Source of the DNA: Sterolibacterium sp052034445
Lineage (GTDB): Bacteria; Pseudomonadota; Gammaproteobacteria; Burkholderiales; Rhodocyclaceae
DNA: 8,827 nt
Direction: 5' to 3'
NCBI GenBank assembly: GCA_052034445.1
Contig: JBPOIN010000143.1
Coordinates: 1 to 8,827 of the forward strand
Both the position numbers and the translations under genes were made by a program. The notes under the pieces were generated by a model. The model was given only the letters and a program-made list of their open reading frames with translations. It was not told the origin of the DNA and did not search any database. Shown here piece by piece: positions 1 to 5,232 of the stretch. Numbering within the stretch: the first letter of the stretch is position 1; every line of letters starts with the position of its first letter.

Positions 1-328
1 GCGCCACCTTGCGATACAGGTCGTGCTTCCAGTCCATGCGCTCGGCGATCGCCTCGATGACCAGATCGCAATCGCGCAGCTGTTCGAGATCGTCGGCGTA
101 ATTCGCCACGCCGATCAGCGCGGCATCGTCCTTGCTGGCGAGCGGCGCCGGATTCATTTTCTTGAGGTTTTCGATGGCGCGCAGCACGATGCCATTCTTC
201 GGGCCGGTGCTGGCCGGCAGATCGAACAGCACCACGGGAACCCGGGCATTGACGCAGTGCGCGGCAATCTGCGCGCCCATCACGCCGGCGCCGAGAATCG
301 CGACTTTCCTGACGATGAAATTATCCAC
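1..328 (-). CDS. 3-hydroxyacyl-CoA dehydrogenase, N-terminal part (runs off left edge)
   Basis: This is the first 109 codons of a beta-oxidation enzyme that oxidises L-3-hydroxyacyl-CoA to 3-ketoacyl-CoA with NAD+ in the cytoplasm. The visible part is the start of a Rossmann fold: residues 8-17 read VAILGAGVMG, with the GxGxxG dinucleotide-binding loop. A second strand ends in VVLFDLP, whose Asp should contact the NAD ribose, and the later segment CDLVIEAIAER is typical of the family. Translation starts at GTG (326-328), preceded by AAGGAAG (333-339). No in-frame ATG fits as well, because a later start would cut into the Rossmann fold. It lies 25 nt behind the acyl-CoA dehydrogenase gene and is surely co-transcribed with it. 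In betaproteobacteria, homologues in this position are often about 800-residue fusions carrying an enoyl-CoA hydratase domain. Whether that is so here cannot be seen, because the rest is outside the window. Confidence 0.93.
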   Translation of the reverse strand, partial: MDNFIVRKVAILGAGVMGAQIAAHCVNARVPVVLFDLPASTGPKNGIVLRAIENLKKMNPAPLASKDDAALIGVANYADDLEQLRDCDLVIEAIAERMDWKHDLYRKVA

Positions 329-332
329 AATG

Positions 333-339
333 CTTCCTT
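333..339 (-). promoter_or_regulatory. Ribosome binding site for the GTG start of the 3-hydroxyacyl-CoA dehydrogenase
   Basis: On the minus strand the sequence reads AAGGAAG followed by CATT and then GTG. It sits in the 25-nt gap after the acyl-CoA dehydrogenase stop codon. It decides the start, because the only nearby in-frame initiation codon is this GTG. Confidence 0.75.
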
Positions 340-353
340 TGCAAGAACGTTGA

Positions 354-2144
354 TCAGAACAACGCGGCGTCGAGATCGAGCAGACACGCCGCACCGGAAC
401 GCGCCTGACGGATCAGCATGGCCGTCTCGGGCAACAATCGCGCGAAATAGAAGCGCGCCGTGGCGAGCTTGGCGACATAAAACGAATCACCGGAATCCCG
501 CTTGGCCAGGGCGATCTTGGCCATGCGCGCGAACATCCAGGCATACACCAGATGGCCGGCGATACGCAGATACGGCACGGCCGCCGCGCCAACCTCGTCC
601 TGATTCTGGAATGCCTTCATGCCGAGCTCCATGGTCAGCTTGGTGAGCTTGTCGCCCAGATCGGCCAGCGGCTCGATGAACTCCTGCATGGCCGCATCGC
701 CGCTGTTTTCGGTGACGAACGCCTGCACCAGGGCGCCGAACTTGCGCAGCTTCTCGCCGTTATCCATGAGGATCTTGCGCCCCAGCAGGTCGAGTGACTG
801 GATCGTGTTGGTGCCTTCGTAAATCATGTTGATGCGCGCGTCGCGCAGATATTGCTCCATGCCCCACCCGGCGATGAAACCATGGCCGCCGAACACCTGC
901 AGGGATTCGGAGGTGGCGATCCAGCCGTTATCGGTCAGGAAAGCCTTGGCGATGGGCGTCAACAAGGCCACGAGATCGGCGCACTCCTGGCGCACGGTCG
1001 GATCGGGATGGTTGAGTTCCTTGTCGATCAGCAGCGCGACATACGCCGTGAATGCACGCCCGCCTTCGGCATAGGCGCGCGCCGTGAGCAGCATGCGCCG
1101 CACATCGGGATGCACGATGATCGGATCGGCCGGCTGATCGGGCGCCTTGACGCCCGACAGGCTGCGCATCTGCAGACGGTCGCGCGCATAGGCCACGGCA
1201 TTCTGATACGCCGCTTCGCTGAGGCCCAGCGACTGCATGCCGACGCCCAGACGCGCGGCATTCATCATGACGAACATCGCATTCAGCCCCTTGTGGGGCT
1301 GACCGATCATCCAGCCGGTCGCGCCGTCGAGATTCATCTGACAGGTGGCATTCGCATGAATGCCCATTTTTTCCTCGATCGCCCCGCAACTGATCGCATT
1401 GCGCGCCCCCGGGCTGCCATCGGCAGCGGGCAGGAATTTCGGCACCAGGAACAGCGAAATGCCCTTGGTGCCAGCCGGCGCATCGGGCAGACGCGCCAAC
1501 ACGAGGTGAATGATGTTGGCCGACATGTCGTGTTCGCCGGCCGAGATGAAAATCTTGTTGCCTGTGATCCGGTAGCTGCCATCGGCCTGCGGCACGGCCT
1601 TCGAACGCAGCAGGCCGAGATCGGTGCCGCAATGCGCTTCGGTCAGGCACATCGTGCCGGTCCATTCGCCGGACACCAGCGGCGGCAGATACTGCGCCTT
1701 CTGCGCCTCGGTGCCATGCGCCAGCAGACATTCGTAGGCGCCATGCGACAGGCCGGGATACATGGTCCACGCCTGATTCGCCGCATTGAGCAATTCGAAC
1801 AGCGTGTTGCTGAGCAGAATCGGCAGCCCCTGGCCGCCGAACTCCGGTTCGCAGGACAGCGCCGGCCAGCCGGCCTCGACATATTGCCGGTAAGCTTCCT
1901 TGAAGCCCTGCGGCGTGCGCACCCCTTGCGTCGCCGGATCGTAGTGGCAGCCTTCGCGATCGCCCGAATGATTGAGCGGATACAGCACGCGCGTGGCGAA
2001 CTTGCCGGCTTCCTCGACCACCTGATTGATGATGTCGGCATCGACAGCCGCATGCTTCGGCAACTGCTGCAATTCCTGCGTGACATTCAGCAGCTCGTGA
2101 AACACGAACTGGATGTCACGCAACGGAGCATTGTATTGGCCCAT
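354..2144 (-). CDS. Acyl-CoA dehydrogenase, long (about 600-residue) DmdC/FadE5-like type
   Basis: A 596-residue flavoprotein that should catalyse the first beta-oxidation step, acyl-CoA to trans-2-enoyl-CoA, passing electrons to electron-transfer flavoprotein. The N-terminal helical domain spans roughly residues 1-160. The FAD-binding middle domain follows, with MCLTEAHCGTD at 165-175 and FISAGEHD at 199-206. The C-terminal helical domain holds IYEGTNTIQ at 441-449, where Glu443 aligns with the catalytic base of medium-chain acyl-CoA dehydrogenase (Glu376 of the human enzyme). About 150 residues follow that motif, more than in classical 380-residue enzymes. This extension marks the long subfamily that includes DmdC and mycobacterial FadE5. 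The start is ATG at 2142-2144 with GAAGGA seven nt upstream. It is the second gene of an operon, 14 nt behind a PsrA-like regulator. Chain-length specificity cannot be read from the sequence. A methylmercaptopropionyl-CoA role as in DmdC is possible but less likely in this fatty-acid context. Confidence 0.95.
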   Translation of the reverse strand: MGQYNAPLRDIQFVFHELLNVTQELQQLPKHAAVDADIINQVVEEAGKFATRVLYPLNHSGDREGCHYDPATQGVRTPQGFKEAYRQYVEAGWPALSCEPEFGGQGLPILLSNTLFELLNAANQAWTMYPGLSHGAYECLLAHGTEAQKAQYLPPLVSGEWTGTMCLTEAHCGTDLGLLRSKAVPQADGSYRITGNKIFISAGEHDMSANIIHLVLARLPDAPAGTKGISLFLVPKFLPAADGSPGARNAISCGAIEEKMGIHANATCQMNLDGATGWMIGQPHKGLNAMFVMMNAARLGVGMQSLGLSEAAYQNAVAYARDRLQMRSLSGVKAPDQPADPIIVHPDVRRMLLTARAYAEGGRAFTAYVALLIDKELNHPDPTVRQECADLVALLTPIAKAFLTDNGWIATSESLQVFGGHGFIAGWGMEQYLRDARINMIYEGTNTIQSLDLLGRKILMDNGEKLRKFGALVQAFVTENSGDAAMQEFIEPLADLGDKLTKLTMELGMKAFQNQDEVGAAAVPYLRIAGHLVYAWMFARMAKIALAKRDSGDSFYVAKLATARFYFARLLPETAMLIRQARSGAACLLDLDAALF

Positions 2145-2158
2145 GATTTTTCCTTCAG

Positions 2159-2893
2159 TCAGGTTGAGGAAACATGCCTGGCGCGCGACCGTGCCGGCGC
2201 GCGCTTTGGCGAATTGGTGCTGGCGGCAGCGGGCAGCTTGTGCGCACCGGCCACAACGCCCGCATTCGGCAACGGTGCGCGCAAGCCGCCCAGCAGAAAG
2301 CTCATCAGACGGGCATGCAACGCGGCGCTGTTGCTGTCATCGACGCCGCCGAGAATATGCAGCGCATCGGCGCCCGACACGGCATACGACATGGCGCCGA
2401 GCATGAAATGAAAACGCCAGAGAATCTCCTCGTGCGGTACATCCGGCAAGGCCTTGAACAGGGCAGCCTTGAAACGCGGCACGGCGACGGAAAACTCTTC
2501 GCCGAGAAAGCTGCGGACGAAATTCGACGGTTCGGTATAGGTACGGCCCAACAGGCGCATGAAAGTGCTGCCGCCGCCCTTCTTGTCGGCGGCCAGACGC
2601 AGGGCCACGCCGAAGAAGGCTTCAAGAATCAGGCTCGGCTTGACCGGTGCATCGCCGGCCGCGGCTTCGAGCCGGTCGAGCTCAAGCAGGCACTGCTCAT
2701 TGAGCCAGCACAGGCGCTGATGGAAAACCTCCATGATCAGGGTTTCCTTGGAGCCGAAGTGATAATTTACCGCCGCCAGATTCACACCCGCCTGGGCCGT
2801 GATCTGGCGCAAGGTGGTCGCTTCGAATCCATGCTCGATGAACAAGGCTTCTGCCGCCAGCAAAATCCGTTTTCGTGTTTCGACTTCGGCCAT
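2159..2893 (-). CDS. psrA: PsrA-like TetR-family repressor of fatty-acid oxidation genes
   Basis: A 244-residue cytoplasmic DNA-binding regulator. The TetR helix-turn-helix lies at about residues 24-51, with the conserved stretch GVNLAAVNYHFGSKE at 36-50. The ligand-binding half contains FMRLLGRTYTE at 111-121 and WRFHFMLGAMSYAVSGADAL at 159-178. As I recall the Pseudomonas PsrA sequence, both halves match it closely. PsrA responds to long-chain fatty acids or acyl-CoA and represses beta-oxidation genes. The ATG at 2891-2893 is preferred over an in-frame TTG at 2903-2905, because GGAG lies 6 nt upstream and the resulting N-terminus (MAEVETRKRIL) matches PsrA. It is the first gene of an operon with two beta-oxidation enzymes and has PsrA-type operators over its own promoter. 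The last 35 or so residues are a low-complexity Ala/Arg/Ser tail that is not expected in PsrA. Orthology is inferred, so the symbol is tentative. Confidence 0.85.
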   Translation of the reverse strand: MAEVETRKRILLAAEALFIEHGFEATTLRQITAQAGVNLAAVNYHFGSKETLIMEVFHQRLCWLNEQCLLELDRLEAAAGDAPVKPSLILEAFFGVALRLAADKKGGGSTFMRLLGRTYTEPSNFVRSFLGEEFSVAVPRFKAALFKALPDVPHEEILWRFHFMLGAMSYAVSGADALHILGGVDDSNSAALHARLMSFLLGGLRAPLPNAGVVAGAHKLPAAASTNSPKRAPARSRARHVSST

Positions 2894-2899
2894 GAGGGG

Positions 2900-2903
2900 C
2901 TCC
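2900..2903 (-). promoter_or_regulatory. Ribosome binding site that sets the psrA-like start
   Basis: GGAG on the minus strand, followed by CCCCTC and ATG at 2893. It favours this ATG over the TTG start 12 nt upstream, which overlaps the ribosome binding site itself. The outer base of the second operator (2903) touches this site. Confidence 0.75.
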
Positions 2904-2916
2904 AAACATCCGTTTC
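2903..2916 (-). promoter_or_regulatory. Second PsrA-type operator (proximal to the start codon)
   Basis: On the plus strand the bases are CAAAC, ATCC, GTTTC. This fits the published PsrA pattern (G/C)AAAC-N2-4-GTTT(G/C) exactly, with a spacer of four. It shares base 2916 with the neighbouring operator, so the two sites are spaced 13 bp centre to centre. It lies in the early leader of the regulator transcript, next to the ribosome binding site. Confidence 0.65.
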
Positions 2917-2931
2917 AAACATTTGTTTGAA
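2914..2931 (-). promoter_or_regulatory. Main PsrA-type operator over the transcription start
   Basis: The plus strand reads TTCAAACATTTGTTTGAA, an inverted repeat in which only the two central bases fail to pair. The core CAAAC-ATTT-GTTTG (2916-2929) matches the known PsrA recognition pattern exactly. It begins at the last base of the -10 hexamer and covers the expected transcription start (about 2924). A bound dimer there would block RNA polymerase, so autorepression is the simplest reading. Confidence 0.82.
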
Positions 2932-2959
2932 TGCTAGCCAGCAAAAACCTGGAAGTCAA
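2931..2959 (-). promoter_or_regulatory. Sigma70-type promoter of the beta-oxidation operon
   Basis: On the minus strand there is a -35 box TTGACT (2954-2959, 5 of 6 consensus bases), a 17-nt spacer, and a -10 box TAGCAT (2931-2936, 4 of 6). The spacing is optimal. The expected start of transcription is near 2924, about 30 nt upstream of the psrA-like ATG and inside the operator. I see no competing promoter in the 122-bp gap between the response regulator stop and this gene. Confidence 0.72.
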
Positions 2960-3015
2960 GCACAGATTTCCCTCTTCCACCCCGCGTCGCATGTCCCAAA
3001 ATGGCGGCTCAACCG

Positions 3016-3651
3016 TCAAACCAACCCGATGTCCCGTGCAAACAGCGCCGCCTCGGCGCGCGAGGATACATTGAGCTTGCGGTAAAGCACTTTGACATAA
3101 CCAGCGACAGTATGCGGTGAAATCTCCAGCAAGCGCGCCGTTTCGGCCTGTGTCATGCCTTTGGCGATGAATCGCAACACCTCCAGTTCGCGGGGGGTAA
3201 GCGCGTCGGGGGGCGATGGCGCCGGCTGCGGACGGTTGAAATAGGTCAGCATGCGTCGCGCAATTGCAGGCGACAGCGGTGGCTTGCCGGCGGCAATTCC
3301 GGTCAACGCTTCGACAATGCGTTCGACAGGCTGATCCTTCAGTAGATAGCCCTGGGCGCCAGCACGCAGCGCCGGGAAAACGTGGCCATCGTCATCGTAA
3401 ATGCTGGCGACGATACACAACGTCGGTTGGACGGTGGTCTGCAGCCATTCGATGATTTCGACGCCAGAACCATCGGGCAGGCTCAAGTCGACCAAAGCAA
3501 TATCCGGCGGCGACGTTTTGGCGATCACCAGACGGGCCTCTTGCACCGACTCTGCCACCGTGATGGCGATGCCCGGAAAACTATCCTGCAAAGCCTGGCG
3601 TAACCAAATTTGCGACTCGGGAAGATCTTCGAGGATGAATCCATAACGCAT
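3016..3651 (-). CDS. NarL/LuxR-family response regulator
   Basis: A 211-residue cytoplasmic two-component regulator. The receiver domain (about 1-120) shows the acidic pair Glu8-Asp9, the phospho-acceptor Asp55 in VDLSLPDGSG, Ser83 at the switch position, and Lys105 in GYLLKD. A Pro-rich linker (about 140-150) joins it to a LuxR-type helix-turn-helix (LTPRELEVLRFIAKGMTQAE at 151-170, then SPHTVAGYVKVLYRKL). All key receiver residues are present, so phosphorylation control is expected. The ATG at 3649-3651 is chosen over an in-frame TTG 30 nt upstream, because GGAG (3658-3661) lies 6 nt before it and the receiver strand begins at once. The gene is divergent from a lipoprotein, barrel protein and histidine kinase cluster. 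That kinase has the HisKA_3-type domain which normally pairs with NarL-family regulators, so it is the likely partner. Targets are unknown, and the 186-bp shared intergenic region is the obvious candidate. Confidence 0.93.
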   Translation of the reverse strand: MRYGFILEDLPESQIWLRQALQDSFPGIAITVAESVQEARLVIAKTSPPDIALVDLSLPDGSGVEIIEWLQTTVQPTLCIVASIYDDDGHVFPALRAGAQGYLLKDQPVERIVEALTGIAAGKPPLSPAIARRMLTYFNRPQPAPSPPDALTPRELEVLRFIAKGMTQAETARLLEISPHTVAGYVKVLYRKLNVSSRAEAALFARDIGLV

Positions 3652-3657
3652 GAGAGG

Positions 3658-3661
3658 CTCC
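3658..3661 (-). promoter_or_regulatory. Ribosome binding site of the response regulator gene
   Basis: GGAG on the minus strand, six nt before the ATG at 3651. It supports the 211-residue product rather than one extended to the TTG at 3681. Confidence 0.7.
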
Positions 3662-3734
3662 GGACGTGAGCGAGAGTGCAAGGGTGAGTTTCAGATGATA
3701 CCGGCTTGGCTGACTGGGTCATCCCCAAAAACGC

Positions 3735-3761
3735 GGGGGGACGCCCCCCATGAACAGGGGG
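3735..3761 (+). promoter_or_regulatory. G6/C6/G5 block with two mutually exclusive stems
   Basis: G6 at 3735-3740 can pair with C6 at 3744-3749 across a three-base loop. The same C run (3745-3749) can instead pair with G5 at 3757-3761 across a seven-base loop. No T tract follows either stem, so a simple intrinsic terminator is not supported. Function is unknown. It could also be a DNA-level feature of the divergent promoter region. Confidence 0.35.
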
Positions 3762-3795
3762 TGCCGCAGTGATTGGCGCTCCGTTACGCTACGCC

Positions 3796-3828
3796 CCGTT
3801 TTTCCTTCTCATCCCTCATCAAAAACGG
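3796..3828 (+). promoter_or_regulatory. Leader hairpin whose 3' arm overlaps the lipoprotein ribosome binding site
   Basis: CCGTTTTT (3796-3803) and AAAAACGG (3821-3828) are perfect 8-base complements around a 17-nt loop. The 3' arm includes the first two bases of GGAA (3827-3830), the only Shine-Dalgarno-like element before the ATG at 3838. A folded stem would partly mask initiation. A second copy of AAAAACG at 3727-3733 could pair with the same 5' arm and free the site, if transcription starts upstream of it. Confidence 0.4.
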
Positions 3829-3837
3829 AACTCTCAA

Positions 3838-5166
3838 ATGCCATCCACCGTTCATGCCAGATCCATTTCGAGGCTCGGCCTCGGCCTTTCCATCATTGCT
3901 GCCTCACTCGCGGCTGCCTGTAGCGGCGGTGGTGACAGCGCAGCGCCGGCTGGCAGCAATCTGAGCGGCGTCGCCGCAGTCGGTTCGCCTATTGTTGGCG
4001 GCACAATCGCCGTCAGTTGCGCTAACGGTGGCGCTCCCATCAATACAACCACCGCGTCCACCGGCGCCTGGCAGGTTCCGCTCAGTGGCCAAACCCTGCC
4101 GTGCGCAGTCGAGGTCAGCGGTGGCACGATCGACAGCCAAGCGAATGCGGCAAGCTATCACTCGCTTGCCGTCGCCGCAGGCACGGTCAATGTCACGCCG
4201 CTCACCGATCTGGTGGTCGCCAATCTGGCAGGCAGCGCCACGCCCAGCGTCTGGTTTGCCGGCCTGAATGGCAATGGCAGTGCATTGACCTCCATGAATC
4301 AAACCCTGGTCGACGCCGCCATCACCAAATTGCGTAGCGCCTTGAGCGGCTTGACCGCTCTTGATAGCCGCAATCCCATCACGATGTCGCTCGTCGCCAC
4401 ACCAGGCAACATCGGCGATGACATGCTGAGCGCCCTCTCCAACGCATTGACATCGACCGGAGTGACTCACGATGCGTTGCTGTCGAACGCTTCAAATCCG
4501 GAGTTCACCGCACCAATCGCTGGCTTCAACGATGCATTGCAGACGGCGTATCAAGGGACCACGAGCGGCTCGGGCAGTGGCGGCTCGGGCGGTAGCGGTG
4601 GTAGCGGCAGCGCCGGATCTGCAATCGGCAGCGGTCAGTACGCCGCCGTTTCTTCGCCGGACAACGCAGCCCTGCTGACCCTGCTGACCAGCGCCTGCGC
4701 AACTAAAACCAATATCGCCCTTGATGGCGGGGCGACCTATGGTCAGTGCACCCATAACAGCAGCAACCAATTAATCTACAAGATGTATCTTGGCGGCCTG
4801 CCTCAACCAACCGTCACGAACATCATTAGTGGTCCGAGCGGTTCAGCCAAGGTCACCAGTTCGACCGACAGCTGCGCAGTGATCATCAGCGAACCGGCCA
4901 TGTCGCCGCCGATCATTGACGTGAAGCGCGACAATGCAAATGTCTATGCCTCCGGCAGTTTCAGCTTCCGTGGCTCGGACAATGACACCATTTCAATGAC
5001 GGGTGGCGGTGTCGTCAGCGAGTACACCATGACGGACGGCGCCGGTCACAAGATTGAAGTCCATCCGAACCTGACCCTGTTCAATTCAGCCTCTTCGGGA
5101 GAGGAAGCAGTGGTCGGCGACATTGATGGCAGCGGGATGTGGAGCAGCTTCTTCATTTGCCGATAG
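3838..5166 (+). CDS. Putative secreted lipoprotein with Gly/Ser linker
   Basis: A 442-residue exported protein of unknown function. The start at ATG 3838 gives a clean signal peptide: basic MPSTVHARSISR, a hydrophobic stretch, then LAAAC with Cys28 as lipid anchor candidate, followed by SGGGD. The lipobox is imperfect, with Ala at -3. A GTG start 69 nt upstream would put an odd extension in front of the signal. The N-terminal half (about 35-240) begins GVAAVGSPIVGGTIAVSC and continues with a VNVTPLTDLVVANL segment. Both resemble carboxypeptidase-regulatory/Ig-like modules common in betaproteobacterial lipoproteins. A Gly/Ser-rich linker (about 243-264) leads to a C-terminal domain that I do not recognise. 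Besides Cys28 there are six cysteines (61, 89, 287, 304, 346, 441), two before and four after the linker, so disulfides in the periplasm or outside are plausible. It is first in a cluster with an outer-membrane barrel and a sensor kinase. Confidence 0.82.
   Translation: MPSTVHARSISRLGLGLSIIAASLAAACSGGGDSAAPAGSNLSGVAAVGSPIVGGTIAVSCANGGAPINTTTASTGAWQVPLSGQTLPCAVEVSGGTIDSQANAASYHSLAVAAGTVNVTPLTDLVVANLAGSATPSVWFAGLNGNGSALTSMNQTLVDAAITKLRSALSGLTALDSRNPITMSLVATPGNIGDDMLSALSNALTSTGVTHDALLSNASNPEFTAPIAGFNDALQTAYQGTTSGSGSGGSGGSGGSGSAGSAIGSGQYAAVSSPDNAALLTLLTSACATKTNIALDGGATYGQCTHNSSNQLIYKMYLGGLPQPTVTNIISGPSGSAKVTSSTDSCAVIISEPAMSPPIIDVKRDNANVYASGSFSFRGSDNDTISMTGGGVVSEYTMTDGAGHKIEVHPNLTLFNSASSGEEAVVGDIDGSGMWSSFFICR
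4561..4632 (+). repeat. Low-complexity GGC/AGC tract coding for the Gly/Ser linker
   Basis: A run of glycine and serine codons encodes about 22 residues that are almost only Gly and Ser with a few Ala. It separates the two halves of the lipoprotein and probably forms a flexible hinge. Codon choice varies within the tract (ggc/ggt, agc/tcg), so it is not a recent perfect microsatellite expansion. Confidence 0.7.
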
Positions 5167-5175
5167 CCACCCCGC

Positions 5176-5209
5176 CCCTCCGGATGCGCCAGACGGCGCG
5201 CCCGGAGGG
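5176..5209 (+). promoter_or_regulatory. Strong intergenic stem-loop that contains a buried Shine-Dalgarno sequence
   Basis: CCCTCCGG (5176-5183) pairs with CCGGAGGG (5202-5209). Inside it, GCGCC (5186-5190) pairs with GGCGC (5195-5199) around an AGAC loop, giving 13 GC-rich pairs with one 2x2 internal loop. It begins 9 nt after the lipoprotein stop codon. No T tract follows on either strand, so it is a weak candidate for an intrinsic terminator. Its 3' arm contains GGAGGG, the best ribosome binding sequence in this gap. It may act as a translational switch, an mRNA-stabilising hairpin or a partial terminator. Confidence 0.6.
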
Positions 5210-5216
5210 TAATCAG

Positions 5217-5231
5217 ATGCGGCTCGGGTAA
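5217..5231 (+). CDS. Possible four-codon leader minicistron (MRLG)
   Basis: ATG CGG CTC GGG TAA begins 7 nt after a strong Shine-Dalgarno GGAGGG (5204-5209). It ends one base before the ATG (5233) of the barrel-protein gene, in a different frame. The barrel gene lacks its own well-spaced ribosome binding site, so re-initiation from this minicistron is an attractive explanation. With only four codons it could equally be chance. Confidence 0.3.
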   Translation: MRLG

Positions 5232-5232
5232 T

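Larger units (their letters stand above)
3652..3837. other. Divergent intergenic region between response regulator and lipoprotein genes
   Basis: These 186 bp must hold the promoters for both directions. For the leftward response regulator a -10-like TATCAT (3695-3700, minus strand) is visible, but no good -35 box sits 17 nt upstream of it. For the rightward genes I see no convincing -35/-10 pair. The region contains several short complementary segments: G6, C6 and G5 blocks at 3735-3761, and AAAAACG at 3727-3733, which is repeated at 3821-3827 with its complement at 3797-3803. They may be RNA structures or regulator-binding repeats. Confidence 0.45.

Noticed and set aside
852..2411. Open frame of 519 codons on the plus strand, antisense to the acyl-CoA dehydrogenase and regulator genes
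   Set aside because: It spans two well-recognised genes on the other strand, and its translation is rich in Arg, His, Gln and Ala with no domain. This is the usual shadow frame in GC-rich DNA.
2960..3015. Possible terminator after the response regulator stop (CGG-TTGAG-CCG followed by CCATTTT, minus strand)
   Set aside because: The stem has only three pairs and the T run is short and displaced, too weak to call.
2174..3085. Open frame of 303 codons on the plus strand, antisense to the psrA-like gene and its promoter
   Set aside because: No recognisable domain. It runs through the promoter and operator region and into the response regulator gene, and is explained as a shadow of the regulator coding sequence.
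3706..3734. Sigma54- or sigma70-like promoter beginning at TTGGCT for the rightward operon
   Set aside because: The TGGC element lacks a properly spaced GC element for sigma54, and the 17-nt spacing for sigma70 leads to AAACGC, which is not a -10 box.
3904..4470. Open frame of 188 codons on the minus strand inside the lipoprotein gene
   Set aside because: It is a frame shadow with no signal, domain or ribosome binding site, while the plus-strand frame has a full signal peptide and domain-like structure.
4672..4689. Tandem duplication of the 9-mer CTGCTGACC
   Set aside because: It encodes LLTLLT in frame and is too short, and too plausible from codon bias, to be called a functional repeat.
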